Notes: generated by a model from the sequence alone, not told the origin. Positions 13,816 through 22,067 are shown, counted from the stretch's first letter. The stretch is DNA of 24,758 bases from Bog-473 sp035551835 (GCA_035551835.1 DASZMN010000043.1:1-24758); one strand, 5' to 3'. Translations and numbers: made by a program.

Positions 13816-14604
13816 ATGCCCACCTATCTGGAGGAGATCCTGACCTCCCATCGGGCTCGCGCCGCCGCCGACGATCGCGTGCTCGCTGACCTGGTGGAAC
13901 AGGCGCGGGCAACGCCCCGACCGCTGGACTTTGCGGCCCCCCTCCGGGGCGACGGACTTTCCTGCATCGCGGAGATCAAGCGGCGTTCACCTTCGAAGGG
14001 CGACCTGGACCGCGAGCTGCAGCCGGACCTGGTCGCCAAGGAGTACGTGACGGGGGGCGCCGCGTGCCTGTCCGTCCTCACGGACGACCGCTTCTTCGGC
14101 GGATCGCCCGCCGACCTGGCCGCGGCGAGGCAGGCCGTGGGCCTGCCGGCGCTGCGCAAGGACTTCACCGTCCAGGAGGCCGACGTGGTGGATGCCCGGT
14201 TGATGGGTGCAGATGCCGTGCTGCTCATCGTCGCCGCGCTCGACGACGATGCACTCCGGGCCTGCGCGGCCCGGGCGAGCGAGCTCGGGCTGGCCGCGCT
14301 CGTCGAGGTCCATGACGAAGCCGAGCTTGCGCGCGCCCTGGCCGCCGGCTCGACCATGATCGGCGTGAACCAGCGCGACCTCCGCACCTTCGAGGTGGAC
14401 CACGATCGGGCGTGCGCGCTGGCGGGAAGGATCCCGCCCGACGTGCTCGCAGTGGCCGAGTCGGGGATCCGTGACGCCGACGACGCCCGGCGCCTGGCGC
14501 GGGCAGGCTACGACGCCGTTCTCGTCGGAGAGGCGCTCGTTCGGTCGGGCGACAGGGTGGGCCAATTGCGTGAACTGGTCGGGCACCCGGTCGGGACGCG
14601 ATGA
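13816..14604 (+). CDS. trpC: Indole-3-glycerol phosphate synthase
   Basis: A 262-residue (beta/alpha)8 enzyme that cyclises CdRP to indole-3-glycerol phosphate. Visible catalytic residues include Glu53 and Lys55 in AEIKRRSPSKG, Lys115 in LRKDF, Glu164 in ALVEVH, Asn185 in GVNQRDLRTF and AESGIRD near the end. It is monofunctional, since trpF follows as a separate gene. The ATG has a -10-like box 8 bases upstream and no Shine-Dalgarno. The stop overlaps a four-base ATGA that begins a three-codon frame leading into the trpF start. Confidence 0.97.
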   Translation: MPTYLEEILTSHRARAAADDRVLADLVEQARATPRPLDFAAPLRGDGLSCIAEIKRRSPSKGDLDRELQPDLVAKEYVTGGAACLSVLTDDRFFGGSPADLAAARQAVGLPALRKDFTVQEADVVDARLMGADAVLLIVAALDDDALRACAARASELGLAALVEVHDEAELARALAAGSTMIGVNQRDLRTFEVDHDRACALAGRIPPDVLAVAESGIRDADDARRLARAGYDAVLVGEALVRSGDRVGQLRELVGHPVGTR

Positions 14605-14611
14605 AGCCGTG
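14601..14611 (+). other. Three-codon bridging frame at the trpC-trpF junction
   Basis: ATGA at the trpC stop starts the frame ATG AAG CCG TGA, whose stop overlaps the trpF GTG (GTGA). A ribosome ending trpC could restart here and then reach trpF. A similar arrangement occurs at the GroES-like/hisI junction. Confidence 0.5.
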
Positions 14612-15292
14612 AGCAAAGCGCTGTTCGTCAAGATCTGTGGCATCACGTCCGAGGCCGACGCGTTGCTCTCCGTCAGCCTCGGCGCCTCAGCGGTGGGGTT
14701 CATCTTTGCGCCCTCGCCCCGCCAGATCGGGGTCCAGCTCGCAGGCGACATCGCCAAGCGATTGCCCGAACACATCCTGACCGTGGGGGTGTTCCGCAAC
14801 GAGGCGCCGCAACGTGTGGTCGAGGCGGTGCGCATGGCTGGGCTCGGGGCCGCCCAATTGCACGGGCAAGAGACGGCCGAGGACACCCAGTGGGTCCGGT
14901 CCCGTGTGCCCATGGTGATCAAGGCCTTCCGCGCCGGCGAGCGCGCCATCGCCCGGTTCGGGGAGTTCGGCGCCGACTTTCTCATGGTCGACGGGGACAA
15001 CCCGGGATCCGGCGAGGTCTTCGACTGGCGCCTGGCCGAGGGGGTGGCGGACCACCACCGACTCATCGTCTCCGGCGGACTGCGGCCCGACAACGTGGCG
15101 CAAGCGGTCGCCCACCTGCGTCCCGGTGGCGTGGACGTGTCGACCGGCGTCGAGTCGTCGCCCGGCCGGAAGGACCCATTGCTCGTGCGCGACTTCATCA
15201 CGAACGCCCGGCTGGCGGATGAAGAAATGGCGGCGCGCGACCCGATGGACGAGGAGACCGCCGAAGAGCCCTACGACTGGAGGGAGGGGTGA
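14609..15292 (+). CDS. trpF: Phosphoribosylanthranilate isomerase
   Basis: A 227-residue enzyme that converts PRA to CdRP, the TrpC substrate. General base Cys10 (FVKICGITS) and general acid candidate Asp128 (FLMVDGDNPGSG) are present, as are GFIFAPSPRQI, QLHGQE and VSGGLRPDN with DVSTGVESSPGRKD. The GTG at 14609 gives the conserved N-terminus. The last 25 residues are an acidic tail (EEMAARDPMDEETAEEPYDW) beyond the barrel. A separate trpF is noteworthy because many actinobacteria rely on PriA. The 3' end overlaps trpB (GTGA). Confidence 0.95.
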   Translation: MSKALFVKICGITSEADALLSVSLGASAVGFIFAPSPRQIGVQLAGDIAKRLPEHILTVGVFRNEAPQRVVEAVRMAGLGAAQLHGQETAEDTQWVRSRVPMVIKAFRAGERAIARFGEFGADFLMVDGDNPGSGEVFDWRLAEGVADHHRLIVSGGLRPDNVAQAVAHLRPGGVDVSTGVESSPGRKDPLLVRDFITNARLADEEMAARDPMDEETAEEPYDWREG

Positions 15293-16482
15293 GCGACCTC
15301 GGCCGCATGGCCCGGCCGGGTCCGGACGGACGCTTCGGTGAGTTCGGTGGCCGCTTCGTCCCGGAGTCCCTCATGACGGCGTGCCTCGAGCTGGAGAAGT
15401 GGTTCGACGACGCGTGGGACGATCCGGCGTTCCGGGCCGAGCTCAACGGGCTGTTGCGCGACTACGGCGGACGCCCGACGCCCGTCACAGAGTGCGCCCG
15501 GCTGTCCGAGCGGCTCGACGTGCGCGTCCTCCTCAAGCGCGAGGACCTCGCGCACACGGGGTCGCACAAGTTGAACAACGTGGTCGGCCAGGCCCTGTTG
15601 ACCAAGCGGATGGGCAAGGGCCGCATGATCGCCGAGACGGGTGCCGGGCAGCACGGCGTCGCGGCCGCGACCGCCGCGGCCTTGTTCGGGCTCGAGTGCA
15701 CCGTCTTCATGGGCGAGGTGGACACCAAGCGCCAAGAGCTCAACGTGTTTCGTATGGAGCTGCTCGGCGCCGAGGTACGCGCCGTGACATCGGGGAGCCG
15801 AACCCTCAAGGACGCCGTCAACGAGACGATGCGCGAATGGGTCGCATCGGTCGAGACCACGCACTACTGCATCGGATCGGTGATGGGCCCCCATCCCTTC
15901 CCCTACATGGTGCGGCAATTCCAACGGGTGGTGGGGGAGGAGGCGTACGCCCAATGCCGCTCCCTCCTGGGTGACGCAGATCCCGACGTGGTGGTGGCGT
16001 GCATCGGGGGCGGCTCGAACGCGGCGGGGACGTTCGCCGGATTCGTGGACACGCCGGCCCGCCTGGTCGGCGTCGAGGCGGCCGGGGGCGCCGCCATCAC
16101 GAACGGAATCCCTGGCGTCCTGCACGGCATGCACTCTCGGTTGCTCCAAGACGAGGCGGGCCAGATCGAGGAGGCGGAATCCATCTCCGCCGGGTTGGAC
16201 TACCCGGGGCTCGGCCCCGAGCATGCGCACCTCGCCGCTACCGGACGAGCGGAGTACACGACGGCGAGCGACGAGGAGGTGCTCGAGGCCTTTCGCCTGC
16301 TCAGCCATACGGAGGGGATCATTCCCGCGCTCGAATCGGCCCACGCCGTGGCGTGGGTGGCGCGGAGCGCAGGCACCGACGCGCTGCCGACGGGTTCCAC
16401 GGTGTTGATCACCCTTTCGGGCCGCGGGGACAAGGACGTTGCGCAGGTCCGCGAGATCTTCGGTCGGGCGGGCCATGCCTGA
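15289..16482 (+). CDS. trpB: Tryptophan synthase beta subunit
   Basis: A 397-residue PLP enzyme that joins indole and serine into tryptophan. Signatures are GRFGEFGGRFVPESLM, the PLP lysine Lys94 in HTGSHKLNN, ETGAGQHGVA, GGGSNAAG and TLSGRGDKD. The usual RQxPNVxRM segment reads RQELNVFRM, a conservative variant. The GTG start overlaps trpF (GTGA) and is preceded by GGAGG inside the trpF end, so initiation is well supported. The 3' end overlaps trpA by eight bases. It forms the alpha2beta2 complex with TrpA. Confidence 0.97.
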   Translation: MSDLGRMARPGPDGRFGEFGGRFVPESLMTACLELEKWFDDAWDDPAFRAELNGLLRDYGGRPTPVTECARLSERLDVRVLLKREDLAHTGSHKLNNVVGQALLTKRMGKGRMIAETGAGQHGVAAATAAALFGLECTVFMGEVDTKRQELNVFRMELLGAEVRAVTSGSRTLKDAVNETMREWVASVETTHYCIGSVMGPHPFPYMVRQFQRVVGEEAYAQCRSLLGDADPDVVVACIGGGSNAAGTFAGFVDTPARLVGVEAAGGAAITNGIPGVLHGMHSRLLQDEAGQIEEAESISAGLDYPGLGPEHAHLAATGRAEYTTASDEEVLEAFRLLSHTEGIIPALESAHAVAWVARSAGTDALPTGSTVLITLSGRGDKDVAQVREIFGRAGHA

Positions 16483-17245
16483 CCTCGAGAAGGCGCTCCG
16501 GTCCAAGCGCGAGGAGGGGCGGAAGCTCCTCATTCCCTACCTCATGGGAGGCATGACCGCGGACTGGGGAGAGTCCTTGGCGGCCGTCGTCGCGGCGGGG
16601 GCCGATGCCGTGGAGGTCGGCATCCCGTTCTCGGACCCCATGATCGACGGGCCGGTGATCCAGGAGGCGGGACTGCGGGCGCTGACCCGCGGCACCGTGC
16701 CCCAGGACGTGCTCGACGGCATCGCCCGGGCCGAAGCGCCGGTGCCGATCGCGATGATGACGTACTACAACATCGTCTTCCGGGCCGGCCACAAACGGAT
16801 GGCCCGCTCTCTGGCCACGGCCGGCGTGAGCGGGGCCATCGTGCCGGACCTCTCGCTCGAAGAGCTTGCGCCCTGGGCGGTCGAGGCGGATGCGGCGGGA
16901 ATCGACACCGTATTGCTGGTGGCGCCGTCGAGCCCCGACGAGCGGGTGGCGCGGATCTGCGCCCGGGCCCGCGGTTTCGTCTACGCGGTGGCCCGCATGG
17001 GCGTGACGGGTGAACGCCAGGAACTGGGCGGCGAGGCGGCCAAGGTGGTCGAACGCATCCGCCGGCACACGGACTTGCCGGTCTGCGTGGGCGTCGGCGT
17101 CTCCACGCCCGACCAGGCCGCCGAGGTGTGCGAGGTGGCCGACGGTGTCGTGGTGGGATCGGCGCTGGTGCGCCGTCTCATCGAGGGCGAGGGCCCCGAA
17201 GGTGCGGCCGCCCTCGTCGGATCCCTCCGTCAGGCGATCGATTAG
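16475..17245 (+). CDS. trpA: Tryptophan synthase alpha subunit
   Basis: A 256-residue (beta/alpha)8 enzyme that cleaves indole-3-glycerol phosphate and channels indole to TrpB. Catalytic Glu47 and Asp58 lie in EVGIPFSDPMIDGPVIQ (most homologues have ADGP; here it is IDGP). Other motifs are MTYYNIVFRAG, ARMGVTGERQEL and VGVGVSTPDQ. The ATG at 16475 lies eight bases inside trpB and gives the conserved start. It is the last gene of the array; its TAG overlaps the stop codon of the convergent SGNH-like gene (TTAG), leaving no space for a terminator between them. Confidence 0.96.
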   Translation: MPDLEKALRSKREEGRKLLIPYLMGGMTADWGESLAAVVAAGADAVEVGIPFSDPMIDGPVIQEAGLRALTRGTVPQDVLDGIARAEAPVPIAMMTYYNIVFRAGHKRMARSLATAGVSGAIVPDLSLEELAPWAVEADAAGIDTVLLVAPSSPDERVARICARARGFVYAVARMGVTGERQELGGEAAKVVERIRRHTDLPVCVGVGVSTPDQAAEVCEVADGVVVGSALVRRLIEGEGPEGAAALVGSLRQAID

Positions 17246-18459
17246 GCCACGGCCCGGCCCCGCAGCGCCCGGGCGACGATGGCGGCGAGGGCGCGTTGCC
17301 CGGCGGCCGTCGGGTGCGCGGTGCGCCACACGTAGTCGGTAAGGGACTGCTCGGCCTGGTCGGCGCGCGCCACGAGCGACGCGCAGGTCCCGCCGGCGTG
17401 CAGCGCCGAACCCGCCGCCCGGCACGCCTTCGCCGCCAGGATGTGCTCGGCGTCAGCGGCCAACGTGGCGTCGGGCACCCGCTCGGAGGAGAAGACCCAC
17501 GGCTCGGCCGTGCAGATGCCGTGGCCGTCGACGGCGCCGGCGACGTTCACCATCAGGACGTTGCGCACACCGTGTGCCCGCGCGTCCGCCACGGCGCCGG
17601 CGATCGCGTCGTTCAAGGCGGACAGGACGACCTGCGCCGCCGCGGCGGTCGACGAGGCGTTCTCCTTGAGGCCCGTGCAGACGAGGTTCGTACCGAGCCC
17701 CGACGCTGAGGTGTCGTCCGCGATCTGCCCGGCGGCGGGAATGGGCTGGTAGTAGTTCAGGACGGCCACGGTCGCCGCATTCGGCGCCACCCGTTCGATC
17801 GCCGCCGCCAGGCTGCCGCGCACGCGCGACAGCTCCGTGGTGAGGGCAGGCGCGACCGCCGCGTTCTGCACGCAGTCGGTACCCAGGCCGAGGCTGGTAC
17901 CGAGGACACGGGCCAGCTCGTACTCGAGACACGCGCTGAAGTGAATGTCGTCGGCTCCGTCCTGGAGCAGCACCAGTCGCGCCGGGTGCTGACGCAACCC
18001 GGACGCGGCGATCTCGTCAGCGAGGTTCCGGGCCTGGCGGGCGGGGTGCCGGCATTGGCCGTCCCGTTGGGTGTTATCGGCCGGGTCGGCCACGGCCCCG
18101 CTGATGGCCAGCTGGTCGCCCACCAGCTGGCAGTTGGTCGATCGCACGGTCATGGTGAGGCCCAGGTCGCTCGACACGAGGCTGGGATAGGCGAGCGTCG
18201 AGGGGCCTTGTGAGACGTCGCCGCTCGGCAGGCCGGGCTGCGGGCTGGGATAGGGGTTGGCCAGGCCGTGTCCGTACGGCACCGAATCACCGAGCGCGAC
18301 GGCCCGGGTGGACTGGGCGGGGTGCGGCGTTGGGGGCGTCGTGTTGCGGGTGACGATGACCACGCCACCCGCGACGGCCGCGATGAGGACGACGCCGGCG
18401 ACGACCCAGGGGATGGGGGAGCGGCGAAGCGAGCCGACCCAGGACTGGAGCCTCCCCAT
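17242..18459 (-). CDS. SGNH/GDSL-like hydrolase with N-terminal membrane anchor
   Basis: A 405-residue protein with a basic N-terminus, one transmembrane helix (about residues 16-38) and an extracytoplasmic SGNH-like domain. Block I is VALGDSVPYGHG with nucleophile Ser59. Block III reads LLQDGADDI (168-171), where GxND is usual. Block V has His382 in WRTAHP, but the Asp of DxxH is replaced by Arg379. At least six cysteines suggest disulfides. SGNH enzymes hydrolyse esters of lipids or glycans; the altered blocks make the activity uncertain. It converges on trpA with a four-base overlap of stops. GTGAGG lies about 8 bases before the ATG. Confidence 0.83.
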   Translation of the reverse strand: MGRLQSWVGSLRRSPIPWVVAGVVLIAAVAGGVVIVTRNTTPPTPHPAQSTRAVALGDSVPYGHGLANPYPSPQPGLPSGDVSQGPSTLAYPSLVSSDLGLTMTVRSTNCQLVGDQLAISGAVADPADNTQRDGQCRHPARQARNLADEIAASGLRQHPARLVLLQDGADDIHFSACLEYELARVLGTSLGLGTDCVQNAAVAPALTTELSRVRGSLAAAIERVAPNAATVAVLNYYQPIPAAGQIADDTSASGLGTNLVCTGLKENASSTAAAAQVVLSALNDAIAGAVADARAHGVRNVLMVNVAGAVDGHGICTAEPWVFSSERVPDATLAADAEHILAAKACRAAGSALHAGGTCASLVARADQAEQSLTDYVWRTAHPTAAGQRALAAIVARALRGRAVA

Positions 18460-18519
18460 TCGATGAACCTCACGACCTCACCGCTCGCGCGTCGCTGCCG
18501 GACGGCAAACGGAGCAGCG

Positions 18520-18525
18520 ACCCTA
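18520..18525 (-). promoter_or_regulatory. Possible -10 box TAGGGT for the SGNH-like gene
   Basis: TAGGGT on the minus strand, about 60 bases before the start, in the 158-base gap between fabF and the SGNH-like gene. It would give a leadered transcript. I see no clear terminator for fabF in the same gap. Confidence 0.3.
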
Positions 18526-18617
18526 CCGGCCCGGATCGTCCCGGCGGCTTCGGCCCCTTGCTCTGCTTCGTGGCGCGGCTGATCGGGGGCGGCGTCCGTC
18601 GTGGGGCGATCGGTAAA

Positions 18618-19814
18618 TCAGCCCGGAGGCAGCAGGACCAGGCAGCCGTTGTGGCCACCGAAGCCGAACGAATTCGACAGGACCGCAGCAGGCTCCCAGG
18701 ACAGGGGCTCTCCGTGCACGATGCGAATGGTGATCTCCGGGTCCGGCACTTCGTAGCCCGCCGTGGGCGGAATGGTCGCGTTGTGGATGGTCAGGACGGC
18801 CGCCACCGCTTCGATGGCGCCGGCCGAGGCGAGGCCGTGCCCGGTGACGCCCTTGGTCGACGTCACCAGCGGTCCTGGTTCGCCGAAAACCTTGGCGATG
18901 GCGCGCGCCTCGGCCAAGTCGTTCAGAGGGGTAGAGGTCCCGTGTGCGTTGATGTGTCCGACGTCCGCCGGAGCCAGGCCCGCGTCGACCAGCGCCAGCT
19001 CCATGCAGTTCACGGCGCCCGCCCCGTCCGGCGCCGGCGCCGTGATGTGATGGGCGTCGGCCGTACTTGCGGCGCCTGCGAGCTCGGCGTAGATGGTGGC
19101 GCCTCGCGCGACGGCGCGGTCCCACTCTTCGAGGACGAGCGCGGCCGCACCCTCAGTCATCACGAACCCGTCACGCCTCGCGTCGAACGGGCGCGAATTG
19201 CCCGAGGTCGACAACGCCGTCATATTGGCGAAGGCGGCCATCGCCACGGGGTGCATGCTTGCTTCTGAGCCGCCGCCAATGGCCACGTCGCAGCGGCCCG
19301 AGGCGATGAGACGAGCGGCGGCGGCGATGGCGTGGGTGCCGGCTGCGCACGCCGTGCAGATGACCTCGGACGGTCCCCGCCAGCCGAGGCGCATGGAGAT
19401 GCCCGCGGCACCGGCATTGGCCATCATCATCGGGACCAGCCGGGGCGAGACACGGTCGGCGCCCTTGTCGTTGTACACCCCGACCTGGCCGGCCAGGGTC
19501 TCGAACCCGCCGACGCCCGTGGCGAACACGACACCGGCCTTGGCGGGGTCAACGTCCAACTCACCGGCCGCGTTGATCGCCATGTCGGCCGAGATCATTG
19601 AGAGCTGGGCGAAGCGGTCGAGCTGGCGCGCCTCCTTCGGCCCGAACCAGTCCTTGGGGTCGTAACCGCGCACCTCGCCGCCGACGACGGAGGGGTGGAG
19701 GAGACCGTCCCAGAGCGCGTCGACGCCGACACCGCAGCAGGTGATCGCCCCGAGGCCGGTGACGGCGATCCGCCGCCCTCGGATCGGACCGTCGGCGCCG
19801 ATCCCGAGTTGCAT
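18618..19814 (-). CDS. fabF: 3-oxoacyl-ACP synthase II
   Basis: A 398-residue condensing enzyme of type II fatty acid synthesis that elongates acyl-ACP with malonyl-ACP. The catalytic triad is visible: Cys156 in ICTACAAGTHA, a His near 290 in INAHGTSTPLND and a His near 325 in TKGVTGHGLASAGA; NSFGFGGHNG ends the fold. Its ATG overlaps the acpP stop by one base (TGATG), coupling it to its carrier substrate gene. It is the last gene of the fabD-fabG-acpP-fabF unit. Confidence 0.96.
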   Translation of the reverse strand: MQLGIGADGPIRGRRIAVTGLGAITCCGVGVDALWDGLLHPSVVGGEVRGYDPKDWFGPKEARQLDRFAQLSMISADMAINAAGELDVDPAKAGVVFATGVGGFETLAGQVGVYNDKGADRVSPRLVPMMMANAGAAGISMRLGWRGPSEVICTACAAGTHAIAAAARLIASGRCDVAIGGGSEASMHPVAMAAFANMTALSTSGNSRPFDARRDGFVMTEGAAALVLEEWDRAVARGATIYAELAGAASTADAHHITAPAPDGAGAVNCMELALVDAGLAPADVGHINAHGTSTPLNDLAEARAIAKVFGEPGPLVTSTKGVTGHGLASAGAIEAVAAVLTIHNATIPPTAGYEVPDPEITIRIVHGEPLSWEPAAVLSNSFGFGGHNGCLVLLPPG

Positions 19815-20053
19815 CAGAGCTTGGACGAGATGAGGTCGAACGCCTGCCCGATTGTCGTGATGTCCTCGAGCTCCGTCTCTTCCACCGTGATGTCGAAGGC
19901 CTCTTCGAGGGCCATCACGAGTTCCACCAGGTCAAGGCTATCGGCGTCGAGGTCGTCAGCGAACTTTGCCTCCTTCGTGACCTTCTCAGCCGGTACCTGC
20001 AGCACTTCCACGGCGCACTCGCGAAACTTCTCGAACGCTGCGTCGCTGTCCAC
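19814..20053 (-). CDS. acpP: Acyl carrier protein
   Basis: A 79-residue acidic four-helix carrier. Ser39 in DDLDADSLDLVELVM is the 4'-phosphopantetheine attachment site. It shuttles acyl chains between the Fab enzymes encoded around it. Translation starts at GTG 20053, preceded by a strong GAAGGAG six bases away, the best ribosome binding site I see in the cluster, which fits the high demand for ACP. It lies 32 bases after fabG and overlaps fabF by one base. Confidence 0.97.
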   Translation of the reverse strand: MDSDAAFEKFRECAVEVLQVPAEKVTKEAKFADDLDADSLDLVELVMALEEAFDITVEETELEDITTIGQAFDLISSKL

Positions 20054-20059
20054 AATTCG

Positions 20060-20066
20060 CTCCTTC
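20060..20066 (-). promoter_or_regulatory. Strong ribosome binding site of acpP
   Basis: GAAGGAG with a six-base spacer to the GTG at 20053. It decides the start and contrasts with the leaderless-type genes elsewhere in the window. Confidence 0.8.
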
Positions 20067-20085
20067 TGTCTTGGTTTCCAGAACG

Positions 20086-20811
20086 CTACAGCCCCATACC
20101 CAGTCCGCCGTCGACCGGAATCACGGCGCCCGTCAGGTAGGCCGCGCCATCCGAGGCCAGGAACCCCACGACATTGGCCACGTCATGGACGCTGCCCGCC
20201 CGACCGAGGGGTACCTGCCCGGTCATCAGGGCCACCCGGTCGGCCCCCAAGGCGGCCGTCATGTCGGTATCGATGAGGCCTGGCGCCACCACGTTCACAG
20301 TGATCTGCCTGCTGCCGACCTCCCGGGCGATGGCGCGCGCCATGCCGACGAGGCCCGCTTTTGACGCGGCGTAGTTGGCCTGACCGGGCAGACCGACGAA
20401 GGCACCGACGGACGACACGAAGATGATGCGCCCGGTATGGAGGCGGAGCATCTTGGCCACGGCCCGTTTCGCGACCCGAAACGACCCGGTGAGGTTCGAG
20501 TCGATGACATCGTGAAACGCTTGGTCGCTCATCCGGAGCATGAGGGCGTCCATGGTGATGCCCGCGTTGGCGACCAACACCTCCACGGGTCCCCACTGTG
20601 CCTCGACCGCAGCAAACGCCGCTTCGACTTCCTCCGCGTTGCGCACGTCGCACCGCACGGCCAGGAAGCGGTCGGCGGGCGACCCCGCGGGGGCCTCGGG
20701 GGCGGTGTCCGAACGGTAGGTCGTCGCCACCTGGTCGCCGTTGGCCAGGAACCACTCGACACACGCAGCGCCGATGCCGCGCGTCCCGCCGGTCACGAGC
20801 ACGACTGCCAT
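20086..20811 (-). CDS. fabG: 3-oxoacyl-ACP reductase
   Basis: A 241-residue short-chain dehydrogenase that reduces 3-oxoacyl-ACP with NADPH. Seen: the cofactor motif TGGTRGIG, NAG at about 82-84, and the catalytic Ser134, Tyr147 and Lys151 (SSVGAFVGLPGQANYAASKAG region), ending in DGGLGMGL. The ATG at 20811 gives the normal length; a longer reading from 20838 would run into fabD. The start overlaps the fabD stop (TGATG). Position between fabD and acpP supports the FabG role over other short-chain dehydrogenases. Confidence 0.94.
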   Translation of the reverse strand: MAVVLVTGGTRGIGAACVEWFLANGDQVATTYRSDTAPEAPAGSPADRFLAVRCDVRNAEEVEAAFAAVEAQWGPVEVLVANAGITMDALMLRMSDQAFHDVIDSNLTGSFRVAKRAVAKMLRLHTGRIIFVSSVGAFVGLPGQANYAASKAGLVGMARAIAREVGSRQITVNVVAPGLIDTDMTAALGADRVALMTGQVPLGRAGSVHDVANVVGFLASDGAAYLTGAVIPVDGGLGMGL

Positions 20812-22067
20812 CAGGTCGTTTCGGGCACACGGAGCCACACGAGGGGCTGGCCCTCCTGGACTCGTTCGCCCTCGGCGGCCAGCCAGCCGATGACCTCTCC
20901 CGCGAAGGGGGTGCGGACCTCCGACACGCCGACCCGTCCCACCAGGTCGCCGACCTCTATGGCCGAGGACGGTCCAGTCGCGTCGCCGGCCGTGCCGGGC
21001 AACAGCCCCGCACCGGGCGCCTGCAGTGAGGTCTCGGGAGAGAAGATTCCGCTGGAAGGGCTCACAACGACACGGTCCGACATGTAGAGGTGCTCACCCT
21101 GGTGCAGTGCGGGCTCTGCTCGCCAGGTGCCCGCCGCACTGATCTGGTCCATCAGGGTGTCGAGGTCTTCGGGCTTGGAGACCGAAAGCGACTGGATCTC
21201 GGGCAGGCTGCGCTTCGCCAGGCCGCTGAGGACACCGCCCGGACCAAGCTCCAGGAGTGAGGTGAGCCCCAACCCAGCAAAGGTCTCGAGGGTCTGTCGC
21301 CAGCGCACGGGCGAGCACAACTGAGCGGACAGGAGTCCGGGCCAGTCGGCCGGGTCGTCGTGCACGTGCGCGTCGACGTTGGCGACGACCCGCACCTCGG
21401 GGGTGAGGAAGTCCACTTCGGCCAGGGCCTTGCGCAGGTCGGCCCGTGCGCCCTGCATCAACGGCGTATGGAATGCGCCCGACACCTGGATCGGCATGAC
21501 CCTCTTGGCGCCGAGGCCTTTTGCCAGCTCGCCGGCGCGGGCGACCGCCTCGGGCGTCCCGGCGATCACCACCTGCCCGGGTGCGTTGTAGTTGGCGACC
21601 CAGACGTCGCCTTCGGCCCGCATGCAGGCGGCCTCCGCGTCGTCGTCGGCGATGCCGAGTAGGGCCGCCATGGTCCCCGGCGCTTCCTCGCCCGCCCGGG
21701 CCATCGCTTCGCCGCGGGCCACGACGAGACGGATCCCGTTATCGAATCCTATGGCGCCGCTCGCCACGAGGGCTGTGTACTCGCCCAGACTGTGCCCGGC
21801 GCAGGCAGCCGGGGTGAGGCCGATCCGCTCGACGGCATCGAGCACGACGAGGCTCAGCACGGTCGTCGCCAGCTGCGCGTTCTCGGTCCGGGTCAGCTCC
21901 TCAATCGGCGCCGTGAGCAGAAGCTGGGAAAGGTCGCGGCCGGCTGCGTCCGACGCCTCCTCCACGACCTCCCAGGAGGGGTGGTCGACCCATGGTTCCC
22001 CCATGCCGGCGCGCTGCGAACCTTGTCCGGGGAAGGTGAAAACCAACACGAATGCGACGGCTCCCAT
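20811..22067 (-). CDS. fabD: Malonyl-CoA:ACP transacylase fused to a degenerate biotinyl/lipoyl-like domain
   Basis: Residues 1 to about 315 are a complete FabD that loads malonyl onto ACP: FPGQGSQ, Ser93 in GHSLGEY, Arg/Gln pocket residues and His200 in GAFHTPL. Typical FabD ends near 310, but this frame continues for about 100 residues. From about residue 329 it reads MSDRVVVSPSSGIFSP, IEVGDLVGRVGVSEVRTPFAG, then AAEGERVQEGQPLVWLRV, which follows the biotinyl/lipoyl carrier fold. The EAMKM-type lysine is absent. The start is uncertain: ATG 22067, GTG 22049 (preceded by GGGAG, gives MLVFTFPGQG) or ATG 22100. It is the first gene of the fab unit. Confidence 0.93.
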   Translation of the reverse strand: MGAVAFVLVFTFPGQGSQRAGMGEPWVDHPSWEVVEEASDAAGRDLSQLLLTAPIEELTRTENAQLATTVLSLVVLDAVERIGLTPAACAGHSLGEYTALVASGAIGFDNGIRLVVARGEAMARAGEEAPGTMAALLGIADDDAEAACMRAEGDVWVANYNAPGQVVIAGTPEAVARAGELAKGLGAKRVMPIQVSGAFHTPLMQGARADLRKALAEVDFLTPEVRVVANVDAHVHDDPADWPGLLSAQLCSPVRWRQTLETFAGLGLTSLLELGPGGVLSGLAKRSLPEIQSLSVSKPEDLDTLMDQISAAGTWRAEPALHQGEHLYMSDRVVVSPSSGIFSPETSLQAPGAGLLPGTAGDATGPSSAIEVGDLVGRVGVSEVRTPFAGEVIGWLAAEGERVQEGQPLVWLRVPETT

